Source: Vreelandella hamiltonii (GTDB taxonomy: Bacteria; Pseudomonadota; Gammaproteobacteria; Pseudomonadales; Halomonadaceae). From it: DNA of 64,000 nucleotides. Shown piece by piece: positions 16,375 to 24,554 of the stretch. The translations under genes and the position numbers were made by a program. Numbering within the stretch: position 1 is the stretch's first letter; each line of letters starts with the position of its first letter. The DNA is taken from assembly GCF_014651775.1 (NCBI RefSeq), contig NZ_BMXN01000015.1, forward strand, positions 21,738 through 85,737. The letters run 5' to 3'. The notes below the pieces were generated by a model that worked only from the letters and a program-made list of their open reading frames with translations, did not search any database and was not told the origin of the DNA.

Positions 16375-18087
16375 CTAGCGCTTCAGGAAATTGCTTTTGA
16401 CCAGATGCACCACGTCATCCATCCGTCCGCTCAACACCGCCTTGGCCGAGTACAGCGCGGTCGAGGCGACCTGCCCTGCTTCTACCTTGGGCGGCATGAC
16501 CAGCTCCATGGGGTTGACCACGACGTCCAGCAGCGCGGGGCCAGGTTGAGCCAGCCACTGGCTGATGGCCACGTCCAGCTCCGACTGCTGCTCTACTCGG
16601 CGCCCCCACAGCCCCATGGCCTTGGCTACTTCTCCAAAGTCGGGGTTCTGCAGCTCTGTGTAGCTATCCAACAGCCCCTCCACTTTCTGCTCCAGCTCCA
16701 CGAAGCTCAGGGAGCTGTTGTTGTACACCACGATCTTGAGCGGGATTCGTTGCTGGACCAGGGTGAGTAAATCGCCCATGAGCATCGTCAGGCCACCATC
16801 GCCACACATGGCAATTACCTGGCGATGGGGGTAGGCCAACTGAATCCCCAAGGCCTGCGGGTAAGCGTTCGCCATGGTGCCATGCTGAAGGCTGGAGTGG
16901 GTGCGGCGGCCCGCCAGGGCACGGATATGGCGCAGCATCCACACGTTGACACTGCCGGTGTCTGCGGTCAGCACGGCGTTGTCGGCCGCGTGCCGGTCGA
17001 TGGCCAGGGTCAGCTCTTGTGGGTGGATCGTATCGTTATCTCTGGTTTGATGAGCCGACTTTTCCAGCGACTTGGCATAACGCTTGCGGCATTTTTCCAG
17101 CCACCGGGTGTGCGTATTGGGTTGCACCACCTGGCACAGCGCTTCACAGGTGTCCCGAGTGCTGCCGACGATGCCCACATCCACCGGGTAACGCTTGCCT
17201 ATCTGAGCGGGGTCCCTATCTACCTGAAGAATACAGGCGCGCTCCGGGTAGAACTGGCTGAAGGCAAAGTTGCACCCCAGCAGCAACAGCGTGTCGCACT
17301 CCGCGACGGCATGGTAGCCCCCTTCCAGGCCATACACCCCGGTCATGCCTACCTGGTAAGGGTTGTCGTACTCCATGAAGTCCTTGGCACGGGAAGTCCA
17401 GGCAATCGGCGCCTGGAGCTTTTCTGCCAGCGCCATGACCTGCTCGCGGGCATCTTCACAGCCTGCGCCTGCAAAGATGGTGATATTGCCCCCCTTGTTG
17501 AGCTGCTCGACGGCAGGCACCAGCGCCTCGGCACTGGGGCGCACGGAGTAGCTGAAACGGTGGGTACGGTAGCCCAGGGTGCTATCGGGCGTTTGCGTCA
17601 TGATATCGCCGGGCACGATCAACACCGCCACCCCACGTTTGGTAAGGGCGGCCTGGGCCGCCAAGGCAGCCATGCGGCGCGCCTGCTCCGGCGATACCAC
17701 GGTTTCACAAAACACGCTGTACTGCTGAAAAATGGCGCTCTGATCGACTTCCTGAGGAAACTGGCTACCGGCTTCACCCAGCGCTATTTGCGAGGCAATC
17801 AGTACCACGGGGGAGCCATTACGGTGGGCATCGAACAGGCCGTTGACAAAGTGCAGGCTGCCAGGCCCACAGGAACCGGCACATAGCGCCAGCTCCTGAG
17901 TGATATAAGCCTCTCCTCCTGCTGCAAAGCCGCCTGCTTCCTCATGGCGAACGCCTATCCACTCGATATCGCTCTGCCGGAGGGCATCGGTAAAGTGATT
18001 CAGCGTATCCCCTACCACGCCATAACAACGTTTGGCACCGGCGTCTTGCAGTGTTTCGACAATGATTTCAGCTACATTTGCGCTCAT
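16375..18087 (-). CDS. poxB: Pyruvate dehydrogenase (quinone) / pyruvate oxidase
   Basis: This 570-residue protein matches E. coli PoxB in length (572) and architecture: an N-terminal TPP domain (GVRHEEAGGFAAGGEAYI with the catalytic Glu), a central FAD-binding domain and a C-terminal TPP domain with MCGDGGLTMLMGDLLTL and YNNSSL. The C-terminus GRMDDVVHLVKSNFLKR corresponds to the amphipathic membrane-activation helix of PoxB. It decarboxylates pyruvate to acetate and CO2 and passes electrons to the quinone pool at the inner membrane. In E. coli it is a stationary-phase, stress-related route, but no promoter evidence was seen here. The first codon at 18087 follows AAAGGAGTCGCAA. Confidence 0.92.
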   Translation of the reverse strand: MSANVAEIIVETLQDAGAKRCYGVVGDTLNHFTDALRQSDIEWIGVRHEEAGGFAAGGEAYITQELALCAGSCGPGSLHFVNGLFDAHRNGSPVVLIASQIALGEAGSQFPQEVDQSAIFQQYSVFCETVVSPEQARRMAALAAQAALTKRGVAVLIVPGDIMTQTPDSTLGYRTHRFSYSVRPSAEALVPAVEQLNKGGNITIFAGAGCEDAREQVMALAEKLQAPIAWTSRAKDFMEYDNPYQVGMTGVYGLEGGYHAVAECDTLLLLGCNFAFSQFYPERACILQVDRDPAQIGKRYPVDVGIVGSTRDTCEALCQVVQPNTHTRWLEKCRKRYAKSLEKSAHQTRDNDTIHPQELTLAIDRHAADNAVLTADTGSVNVWMLRHIRALAGRRTHSSLQHGTMANAYPQALGIQLAYPHRQVIAMCGDGGLTMLMGDLLTLVQQRIPLKIVVYNNSSLSFVELEQKVEGLLDSYTELQNPDFGEVAKAMGLWGRRVEQQSELDVAISQWLAQPGPALLDVVVNPMELVMPPKVEAGQVASTALYSAKAVLSGRMDDVVHLVKSNFLKR

Positions 18088-18240
18088 TTGCGACTCCTTT
18101 CGCGACGATTACGTTCAAACAACACCTTCAGCCTAGCTGCTGTGACGTGGCTTTGCAGGACGGGGTGGTCTGGAAAGCAATGCTGCATCGCAGCAAAAAA
18201 CGTCTATACTGATCAAGCGGTATCCCAAAAGGAGTACGCA

Positions 18241-18372
18241 ATGACACTATCTGTGGATCGCACGAACGAAGATACGGAAGTAGTCAACTTCTGGTGCCAG
18301 CACGCACAGTGGCAGCAGGCCGCCAATGACGCCATCAGCGCCTACGTCGATCAGCATCCGTCTGATCAGTAG
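18241..18372 (+). CDS. Micro-protein, paralogue of the next small ORF
   Basis: This 43-residue protein starts at 18241 with AAAGGAG just upstream, and a TATACT -10-like box lies at 18205-18210. It is acidic and predicted helical in its second half: NFWCQHAQWQQAANDAI, then SAYVDQH. The protein 18688-18801 shares the pattern N-x-D, W, Q-Q-x-A-x-D-A, A-x-Y, so the two are probably paralogues. I recognise no named family. There is no signal peptide or membrane segment. A good terminator follows at 18445-18473, so it is a self-contained transcription unit. A function in regulation or protein binding is only a guess. Confidence 0.65.
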   Translation: MTLSVDRTNEDTEVVNFWCQHAQWQQAANDAISAYVDQHPSDQ

Positions 18373-18444
18373 CGCCGGGCATATCGGCCATATTGGCTGT
18401 TTCTGTATTTCTCCCCTCCCTTAGACGAAAAGATAACACCTCAA

Positions 18445-18473
18445 GCCGGCATCCTCTGCCGGCTGCTTTTCTT
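18445..18473 (+). terminator. Terminator after the first micro-protein gene
   Basis: GCCGGCA (18445-18451) pairs with TGCCGGC (18457-18463) around a 5-base loop and is followed by TGCTTTTCTTT. It ends the transcript of the 43-residue protein. Confidence 0.85.
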
Positions 18474-18521
18474 TATGAAAACCTTTTCCATTCAATAAAA
18501 TAGGTGCGCTTTCGATTCAAA

Positions 18522-18539
18522 TGTAAGCAATCGCTTACA
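18522..18539. promoter_or_regulatory. 18-bp palindromic operator-like site
   Basis: TGTAAGC (18522-18528) and GCTTACA (18533-18539) form a perfect inverted repeat around AATC. The form resembles sites bound by dimeric helix-turn-helix regulators of the LacI or TetR kind. It lies about 150 bp before the second micro-protein gene, upstream of its possible -10, where it could control that promoter. The regulator is unknown. Confidence 0.5.
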
Positions 18540-18687
18540 GGCTATGGCAAAACACCTACATCCTTTGGACTAGCCAGCTTGTTCAAAAGCGCATAATATT
18601 CATATCACAGCTAACTTGCTGCAACGCACAACGCAGGCTGTGTATAACAAAAACGATTCATCAACCTCTGCTCCAGGAGTGAGTACC

Positions 18688-18801
18688 ATGCCGACCACCC
18701 TTAGCCAATCCAACCCTGATGTCATGGAAGTATGGGCAAAACGTGCACTGCAACAGCGTGCTGCCTTCGACGCATTGGCCGACTACATGCGCCAGCAATA
18801 A
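18688..18801 (+). CDS. Micro-protein, paralogue of the preceding small ORF
   Basis: This 37-residue protein starts at ATG 18688, preceded by AGGAG (18675-18679) eight bases upstream. Its core, NPDVMEVWAKRALQQRAAF, followed by DALADYMRQQ, aligns with the 43-residue protein encoded at 18241-18372 at the conserved Trp, Gln-Gln, Ala, Asp-Ala and Tyr positions. An in-frame upstream extension to 18616 lacks a ribosome-binding site. A long hairpin with a T-run ends the transcript at 18822-18875. There is no recognised family. Two well-formed start sites and two separate terminators argue that both small genes are real. Confidence 0.62.
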   Translation: MPTTLSQSNPDVMEVWAKRALQQRAAFDALADYMRQQ

Positions 18802-18821
18802 ACCTTGCCATACGGTTCCCC

Positions 18822-18875
18822 AAAACGCTCCGCCAGTGCGTATATATAGATACGTCACGCAGGAGCGTTTTCTTT
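18822..18875 (+). terminator. Terminator after the second micro-protein gene
   Basis: AAAACGCTCC (18822-18831) pairs perfectly with GGAGCGTTTT (18862-18871). The 30-base interior forms a further imperfect stem (GTGCGTAT... ATACGTCAC), and the hairpin runs into TTTTCTTTT. It is a long intrinsic terminator. Confidence 0.8.
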
Positions 18876-19103
18876 TACCGCACTTCCCTTTTTCTCATTA
18901 CCAGCACGTTGCCCGTGACACCTATTTATTCATTTTGAACCTCTGATCGTCAGGTTCATTGACCTGTCATGAATTCGCACAGAGCACAATAAAGATGGCT
19001 TTGGGTAGAGACGCGTCAAAAATTCATTTAACATTGCCTCGCTTTAAAAAAGCAGTACGCATTTTGCAAACTGGAATAGTCATATAGAAGAAGGAACTAC
19101 AGG
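18876..19103. other. AT-rich upstream region of the LoiP-like gene
   Basis: Together with the terminator this makes about 300 bp without a gene. The stretch is AT-rich, notably 19010-19060, and should hold the promoter of the metallopeptidase gene. No palindrome or clear -35/-10 pair stood out. Confidence 0.4.
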
Positions 19104-19862
19104 ATGACAACATCCTTTTCAGGGATTAAAACTCGTGCAGCGTGGGTAATGGCAGGGGCATTATTATTGGGCGGCTGTCAATCTGGAGCAGATCTTGGCG
19201 GACTCATGTCGGCAGGCTCCAGTTTCGCAGGTGCAGCCACCATGTCGGATCAGCAAATGCAGCAAATCGGCGATCAAACGATTGCGCAATTGGATGCTGA
19301 AAACCAAGTGGCTCCCAGCAATAGCGAGTATGCTCAGCGTTTGGCTAATCTCACTCAAGGTTGGGAAACCGTCGACGGCAGTACGCTGGAATATGACGTT
19401 TACTTGCGTGATGAAATCAACGCGTTTGCAGTGCCCAACGGCGCTATCCGGCTTTACAGCGGTTTGATGGATGAAATGAGCGACGAAGAAGTACAGTACG
19501 TGATTGCTCATGAAATTGGCCATGTGGTACTCGGCCACTCCAAGCGCGCTTTTCAAGTCGCCTATGCCGCCTCAGCAGCGCGTGAGGCAGCCGCTGCCAG
19601 CGGCAGCACCACCGCAGCGGCACTCTCCAGTTCCGAGCTGGGTGCGCTGGGTGAGAAACTCGTCAATGCTCAGTTCTCACAGCGCCAGGAAAACGAAGCC
19701 GATGACTTCGCCCTGGAACTCATGCGCCGCCACGACCTGAGTGCAGAAGCCTCCGTCTCGGCGCTGCGCAAGCTCGAAGCCAAATATGGCAACAGCCGTA
19801 GCGTCTTCTCCAGCCACCCCGCTGCCGGTGATCGCGCCGACCGTCTGGAAGCCCAGCTCTAA
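19104..19862 (+). CDS. loiP: M48-family metallopeptidase lipoprotein (LoiP/YggG-like)
   Basis: This 252-residue protein is exactly the length of E. coli LoiP. It has a lipoprotein signal ending in LLLGGC (Cys near residue 25), so it should be anchored to a membrane facing the periplasm. The M48 zinc site is HEIGHVVLGH (HEXXH near residue 137), with the third ligand in ENEADDFALELM near 200. An Ala/Ser-rich linker (SAAREAAAASGS) separates them. LoiP degrades misfolded outer-membrane or periplasmic proteins, with a preference for Phe-Phe sites, and is linked to low osmolarity in E. coli. The start at 19104 follows GAAGGA. It is a single-gene unit. Confidence 0.85.
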   Translation: MTTSFSGIKTRAAWVMAGALLLGGCQSGADLGGLMSAGSSFAGAATMSDQQMQQIGDQTIAQLDAENQVAPSNSEYAQRLANLTQGWETVDGSTLEYDVYLRDEINAFAVPNGAIRLYSGLMDEMSDEEVQYVIAHEIGHVVLGHSKRAFQVAYAASAAREAAAASGSTTAAALSSSELGALGEKLVNAQFSQRQENEADDFALELMRRHDLSAEASVSALRKLEAKYGNSRSVFSSHPAAGDRADRLEAQL

Positions 19863-19961
19863 TGTAGCTCGGCCACGAGACGCGGCAAATTTGATCATTA
19901 CTGGTTTGATCGTTACTGGGCAGCCTATGCCTGGTAACGATCATGGAGGCCGAGTTCTGGC

Positions 19962-20501
19962 TCAATCCTTCGGTTGTTGCGCTTCGAGTTCGGCCAGATA
20001 GCGCTCTTGCAAGATGTACATACGCTTTACATCACGATATTTGCCATTGATGAAAAACTCCTGCACCAAATGCCCCTCTTCTATAAAACCGCTTTCCTCG
20101 TATAAGTGAATGGCCTTGACGTTCTCTACCGCGACGATCAGATAGACCTTGTGCAAGTTCAATATGGTGAAAGAGTAGTGTAGCGCTTGCCGTATCAGCG
20201 AACGTGCGAACCCTTTGCCCTGATGCTCTGGCGTAATGATGATCTGAAACTCGGCGCTACGGTGGATGTAATCGATTTCGATCAACTCCACCAGGCCAAT
20301 CGCACTACCACTACTGTCTTCGGCAACGAATCGGCGCTCTGCGTTATCGTGAATGTGCTTGTTATAGAGCTCTTCCAGCTCATCGAAGGACTCGTAGGGC
20401 TCTTCGAACCAGTACGACATGATGCTCTGGTTATTATTCAACTCGTGCACGAAACGCAGGTCGTTGCGCTCCAGCGCCCTCAGATACAGTACTGGGCTCA
20501 T
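19962..20501 (-). CDS. speG: Spermidine N1-acetyltransferase
   Basis: This 179-residue GNAT enzyme matches SpeG closely: [65 protein letters not shown], then [20 protein letters not shown] and [15 protein letters not shown]. It acetylates spermidine or spermine, using the acetyl-CoA loop [11 protein letters not shown], and relieves polyamine toxicity. The ATG at 20501 was chosen, since it gives an N-terminus comparable with other SpeG. A TTG six codons upstream is possible but has no ribosome-binding site. The neighbouring flavoprotein gene could act in amine metabolism as well. Confidence 0.93.
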   Translation of the reverse strand: MSPVLYLRALERNDLRFVHELNNNQSIMSYWFEEPYESFDELEELYNKHIHDNAERRFVAEDSSGSAIGLVELIEIDYIHRSAEFQIIITPEHQGKGFARSLIRQALHYSFTILNLHKVYLIVAVENVKAIHLYEESGFIEEGHLVQEFFINGKYRDVKRMYILQERYLAELEAQQPKD

Positions 20502-20570
20502 GATAGGTGTCTCATTCAATCGCGTTGACTCATTGGGTTACCGGCTTTGTCTGGTGGTTGAGCGATAAGT

Positions 20571-21791
20571 TCAGCGCGCCAGGTGACGCCGTTCGAAGGA
20601 GAACAAGTCGCTCAGCGGATGCCGCCTGCCTTCGAGATGGGCTCTCAAGAGATGCGCACCCATCATGCTGTACGTAATACCATTTCCGCCATAGGCCATG
20701 GCAAAATGCACGTTCGGCCCCAGCGCCTCATGGGTCCCGAAATAAGGCAGCCCATCCTCGGTTTCAGCAAAGGTCCCCCCCCAACTGAAGGCAGGCGTCA
20801 TGCGCAGAGAAGGCCATAGCGAAGATACCCTTTCAGCCAGCGATGCCGCTTTTTCAAGCACCCGCGCGTCCCTGCGCTCAGGAATATCCTCTTCGTCATC
20901 TTCACCGCCCACCAGCAAACGCCCATCATGGGTGGAGCGCAAATAGAGGTAGGGGCGCGCCGATTCCCAGACCATGGTATCGCGAAGCTTGCCGAGCATG
21001 CCGCCTGGCAAAGGGTCGGTGACGAACGCGTAACTGCTGCGGTTGCTGGCGACCGGCTCTGGCAGCCATGTCTGGCTTTCATAACCGGCCGCAATGATCA
21101 CCTGCTGGCAGCGTACCAGGGCGCCGTTGCGCAAACGAACCCCCATGGTCGCCCCGTCTGCCTCCAACGACTCCACCGCCGTTCGATCGTATACGTGCCC
21201 ACCTCTGGCAACGACCTCATCGAGCAGTTGGTAAGCCATGCGGTAAGGGTCCACGGTAGCCGCCAGATGCGAGAGGATACCGCCGGGTGCGCTAAAGCCA
21301 TACGCCTCCTGCAACTGCTCGGGCGAACACCACTGCACATCGAACCCCCACCGCTTGCGAATGGCAAACTCGTCCCGAAGAGAAGAGAGATGGCCCGCTT
21401 CACTGGCAAAATAAAGGCTCTGTTGGCGACGAAAGGCGATATCGCCCAGCTCTGCCGCACGGGCGGCCAATGCATGAACCGCCTCGGCACACCCCTGATA
21501 GGCCATGACGGCACTCGCTTCACCGTATTGCTGCGCCAGGTGATACAAGTGTGTATCGATTTCGTACTGCAACAGCGCCGTACTGGCCGCCGTGCTGCCC
21601 CACCCCACGTCACGACGCTCGAGGACGGCCACGTCATGGCCATGGCGTGTCAGCTCGTCGGCGATCAACGCCCCGGTGATACCGCCGCCGATGATGGCTA
21701 TGTTTACCTGAAGATCATGGGTAAGCTGAGGATAACGGGTCAACAAGCCATTACTGACCGTCCAGAAGGGGTAGCCACTTTTAAGATCCAT
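20571..21791 (-). CDS. FAD-dependent amino-acid/amine oxidase-like oxidoreductase (DAO family)
   Basis: This 406-residue protein has the dinucleotide-binding IAIIGGGITGALIADELTRH near residue 32, followed by VAVLERRDVGWGSTAAST, the FAD contact typical of the DAO (D-amino-acid oxidase, glycine oxidase, PuuB) family. Later segments DGLPYFGTHEALGPNVHFAMA and YGGNGITYSMMGAHLL match the C-terminal FAD site. The substrate is probably an amine or amino acid, oxidised in the cytoplasm, but it cannot be named. The start at 21791 (MDLKSGYPFW) is preceded by AGGCGA. It is divergent from ltaE over about 90 bp. Confidence 0.85.
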   Translation of the reverse strand: MDLKSGYPFWTVSNGLLTRYPQLTHDLQVNIAIIGGGITGALIADELTRHGHDVAVLERRDVGWGSTAASTALLQYEIDTHLYHLAQQYGEASAVMAYQGCAEAVHALAARAAELGDIAFRRQQSLYFASEAGHLSSLRDEFAIRKRWGFDVQWCSPEQLQEAYGFSAPGGILSHLAATVDPYRMAYQLLDEVVARGGHVYDRTAVESLEADGATMGVRLRNGALVRCQQVIIAAGYESQTWLPEPVASNRSSYAFVTDPLPGGMLGKLRDTMVWESARPYLYLRSTHDGRLLVGGEDDEEDIPERRDARVLEKAASLAERVSSLWPSLRMTPAFSWGGTFAETEDGLPYFGTHEALGPNVHFAMAYGGNGITYSMMGAHLLRAHLEGRRHPLSDLFSFERRHLAR

Positions 21792-21884
21792 TTTTTCGCC
21801 TATGCTGGGTGATCCTGTCACCCATTAACCATAGTGGTTTATCGGTGATCTGCCCGACGGCCACGCTGTGAACAAGGAGTCACG

Positions 21885-22901
21885 ATGATCGATTTACGTA
21901 GCGATACGGTCACTCGCCCCACCTCCGCGATGCGGGCAGCCATGCTGGCAGCGCCTCTGGGCGACGATGTCTGGGGCGACGACCCGACGGTCAATGCCTT
22001 TCAAGCGACCCTTGCCGAGCGCACGGGCAAGGAGGCTGCCCTGCTGTTCCCCAGTGGCACCCAAAGCAATCTGGTGGCGCTCATGGCGCACTGCGAACGC
22101 GGCGATGAGTACATCGTGGGCCAGAATGCTCATACTTACCGCTACGAAGGCGGCGGCGCCGCCGTGTTGGGCAGCATCCAGCCACAGCCGATAGAACACG
22201 CCGCAGACGGCAGCCTGCCACTCGACAAAATCGCTGCCGCCGTCAAAGCCGACGACGTTCACTTTGCCCGTACGCGGCTCCTGGCGCTGGAAAACACCAT
22301 CGGTGGAAAAGTGCTGCCCGCCGAGTACGTTCAGCAGGCCACCGAGCTGGCGCGCGCTCACGGGCTGGCAACGCACCTGGACGGTGCTCGGCTCTTCAAT
22401 GCCGCCGTCGCCACGGATACCTCGCTGAAGCAGCTGTGCCAGCCGTTCGACAGCGTATCACTCTGCTTTTCGAAAGGGCTGGGCACGCCCATGGGTTCGG
22501 CGCTGGTAGGGTCGCACGCATTGATCGAGCGTGCACGGCGCTGGCGCAAGATGGTAGGGGGCGGCATGCGCCAGGCGGGCATCATCGCCGCGGCCTGCCA
22601 GCATGCCCTCGACCATCACGTGGCCGACCTGGCCCATGATCATCGCCGCGCGGCGCGTTTGGCAGAAGGGTTGGCAGCGCTGCCCGGGCTCGAGGTCACC
22701 TCTCACGCCACCAACATGGTGTTCTTGCGCGTCGATCAAGCCCACGTGGCCCCGCTGGCTGCCTGGCTGAAAGAGCACGACATTCTGATCCAGCTGCTTT
22801 ACGCCACGCGACTGGTGATCCATCGCGATATCGATGACGCCGCTGTCGAGCGTGTGCTGGAGGTCATGGGGCGCTACTTCGACGCGGCGGCATCACGATA
22901 G
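21885..22901 (+). CDS. ltaE: Low-specificity L-threonine aldolase
   Basis: This 338-residue PLP enzyme of the beta-eliminating lyase fold begins [17 protein letters not shown], typical of LtaE. It carries [12 protein letters not shown], the PLP-binding [12 protein letters not shown] and the PLP-lysine in [19 protein letters not shown] near residue 200. It cleaves L-threonine and L-allo-threonine to glycine and acetaldehyde and can run in reverse. An AAGGAG sits upstream of ATG 21885. Its 3' end overlaps the convergent ArgO-like gene by 9 bp. Length and motifs are fully standard. Confidence 0.94.
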   Translation: MIDLRSDTVTRPTSAMRAAMLAAPLGDDVWGDDPTVNAFQATLAERTGKEAALLFPSGTQSNLVALMAHCERGDEYIVGQNAHTYRYEGGGAAVLGSIQPQPIEHAADGSLPLDKIAAAVKADDVHFARTRLLALENTIGGKVLPAEYVQQATELARAHGLATHLDGARLFNAAVATDTSLKQLCQPFDSVSLCFSKGLGTPMGSALVGSHALIERARRWRKMVGGGMRQAGIIAAACQHALDHHVADLAHDHRRAARLAEGLAALPGLEVTSHATNMVFLRVDQAHVAPLAAWLKEHDILIQLLYATRLVIHRDIDDAAVERVLEVMGRYFDAAASR

Positions 22902-23507
22902 CAGTGTCGACCCCAAGGCCAGGTGCACGGCAATCACCAGCATCATCACGCCAATGGCGCCATCGATGACACGCCAGGCGCCGGGGCGAGAGAGCCAGGG
23001 GGAAAGCGCCGAGCCACCCCAGGCCAGCAAGCTGAACCAGAGAACCGAGGCCGTCGCGGCGCCCGCCACGAACACCCCGGCGCTCTCCTGCTGGGCCCCG
23101 ACGGCAGGAATCAACAGCAGCGTATCCAGATACACTTGTGGATTGAGCACCGTGACAGCCAGGGTCGCCAACAGCACGCCGCGTAAACTGCGTGTGCGTG
23201 CGTGGTTGGCGGTCAGCCCCTCTCGGCCACTACCTGCACGCCACAAGGCCTGGGCGGCCAGCCAGCCCAGAAACAGCACCCCTACCCAGCGCAGGGCCTC
23301 CATGGCATTGGGCATGGTCAGCAGGAACGCACTGACGCCAAACATGCCAGCGGTCAACAGCACTATGTCCGCACTCATGCACACACCCGCCGACCACCAG
23401 TGGTACTCCCGACGAATGGCCAACCCCAGCACATAGGCGTTCTGTGCACCAATGGCCATGATGATCCCGCCGCATACCACGAGCCCCGTTATATAGCTTT
23501 GCCACAT
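22893..23507 (-). CDS. argO: LysE/ArgO-family amino-acid exporter
   Basis: This 204-residue protein has six hydrophobic helices and the LysE-type start: GLVVCGGIIMAIGAQNAYVL near residue 9 (the GAQNA motif), then a second half with TVLNPQVYLDTLLLIPAVG, typical of ArgO/LysE. Members export arginine, lysine or toxic analogues such as canavanine. In E. coli, argO is activated by the LysR protein ArgP. An ArgP-like gene lies about 11 kb away in this window, but not next to it. The gene converges on ltaE. The exact substrate is inferred from the family. Confidence 0.82.
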   Translation of the reverse strand: MWQSYITGLVVCGGIIMAIGAQNAYVLGLAIRREYHWWSAGVCMSADIVLLTAGMFGVSAFLLTMPNAMEALRWVGVLFLGWLAAQALWRAGSGREGLTANHARTRSLRGVLLATLAVTVLNPQVYLDTLLLIPAVGAQQESAGVFVAGAATASVLWFSLLAWGGSALSPWLSRPGAWRVIDGAIGVMMLVIAVHLALGSTLLS

Positions 23508-23654
23508 GACCTATCCCTATCGCCGCTGCAAGAAGTGAAGCGCTACGATAGGCGGCAACGTCAATAAATAAAAATCATACTGTGAATAGGCCATTAGCTT
23601 TTCTTATAGTCATAAAGTGTCGATTGGCAAACACGAGAAACATGAGCCTGCAGG

Positions 23655-24551
23655 TCACGGCATCTCGTGCGGACCCAGCGCTTCCACCAGCGAGGTGGCA
23701 AAGCGTAATGCCGAGGGCCAGCCACCCCAGTGCCAATAGGCTACGGACAACGTCGTGGCTTCCTGACGGGTCACGGCCGGCCAATATTGCCAAATTCCCC
23801 GTTCAAGCAGCGTTTGCTGTGTCCCCGCCGCAGAATAAGGGCTTTCCAACAGCATCACTCGGCCTTCGAGTTCGAACAGCTGCCCGGCGGTGACGGTCGC
23901 AAACCCCCAGCGATTGACCTCCCCATCCCACCCATTGCGCAGGCCCAACTGCTCCAGCACCAGGTTTTCCAGGCTTCCTTGGCCAAACACTCTGGCATGA
24001 CGCTCATCCATCAAACTGACCAGCACCAACGGTTGAGTCGCCTGGTCATGGTTCTGAAAGTGAGTAGCCAAGATCTCCAGCTGTGCCCTGACACCCTGCA
24101 AATACTCATCTGCATGGCTGCGTACGCCTGCTAATTCTCCCAGTTGCTCCGTCAATCCATCCAACCGCTCACTTAACGGTGTGCCCTGCTGATAGATTGT
24201 CCACTCTTTCAGTGCGGCCAGGCGGCTCAGTTGGGGCACCAGATTGGCGTGGGCGGGTGGCGAGATCAGAATGTGCGAAGGCGCAATGTCTTGTATCAAC
24301 TCGAGGTTGGGCAGGTGGCGGCTACCCAGCTCCACCACGGCGGGCAGCGCTTGAGGGTCGCGCCACCATACGCGATAACCCGAGAGACCGCCCAAGGCTT
24401 CAGGCGGTTCCCCCAGCGCTTGCAAGGTTTCGGCTATCGCATAGTCCAGCGTTATGACGTTACCGGGCGTGTCGTGTTGACCCCACGCCGGAGCCGCCAA
24501 CAACATGGCGGGCAACAGCCCGCACATGGCCCTGCGCATGATCTGCAGCAT
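23655..24551 (-). CDS. fhuD: Periplasmic ferric-siderophore (hydroxamate) binding protein, FhuD-like
   Basis: This 298-residue class III periplasmic binding protein has a signal peptide (MCGLLPAMLLAAPAWG) and then VITLDYAIAETLQALGEPPE, matching the N-terminal lobe of FhuD/BtuF-type proteins. NLELIQDIAPSHILISP and the C-terminal WHWGGWPSALRFATSLVEAL (the FhuD-typical GG-P-A-F-like end) support a hydroxamate-siderophore role. It would collect the ferric siderophore from the outer-membrane receptor and pass it to FhuB. It lies three bases after the TonB receptor gene and is the last gene of the minus-strand siderophore run. The ATG at 24551 overlaps closely with an alternative four codons later. 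Confidence 0.85.
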   Translation of the reverse strand: MLQIMRRAMCGLLPAMLLAAPAWGQHDTPGNVITLDYAIAETLQALGEPPEALGGLSGYRVWWRDPQALPAVVELGSRHLPNLELIQDIAPSHILISPPAHANLVPQLSRLAALKEWTIYQQGTPLSERLDGLTEQLGELAGVRSHADEYLQGVRAQLEILATHFQNHDQATQPLVLVSLMDERHARVFGQGSLENLVLEQLGLRNGWDGEVNRWGFATVTAGQLFELEGRVMLLESPYSAAGTQQTLLERGIWQYWPAVTRQEATTLSVAYWHWGGWPSALRFATSLVEALGPHEMP

Positions 24552-24554
24552 GGA

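Larger units (their letters stand above)
18373..18687 (+). other. Intergenic stretch between two micro-protein genes
   Basis: This stretch contains a terminator at 18445-18473 and an 18-bp palindrome at 18522-18539. A TAATAT at 18594-18599 could be the -10 element of the second micro-protein gene, but a matching -35 at normal spacing was not seen. I see no further gene. The AT content is higher than in the flanks. Confidence 0.5.
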
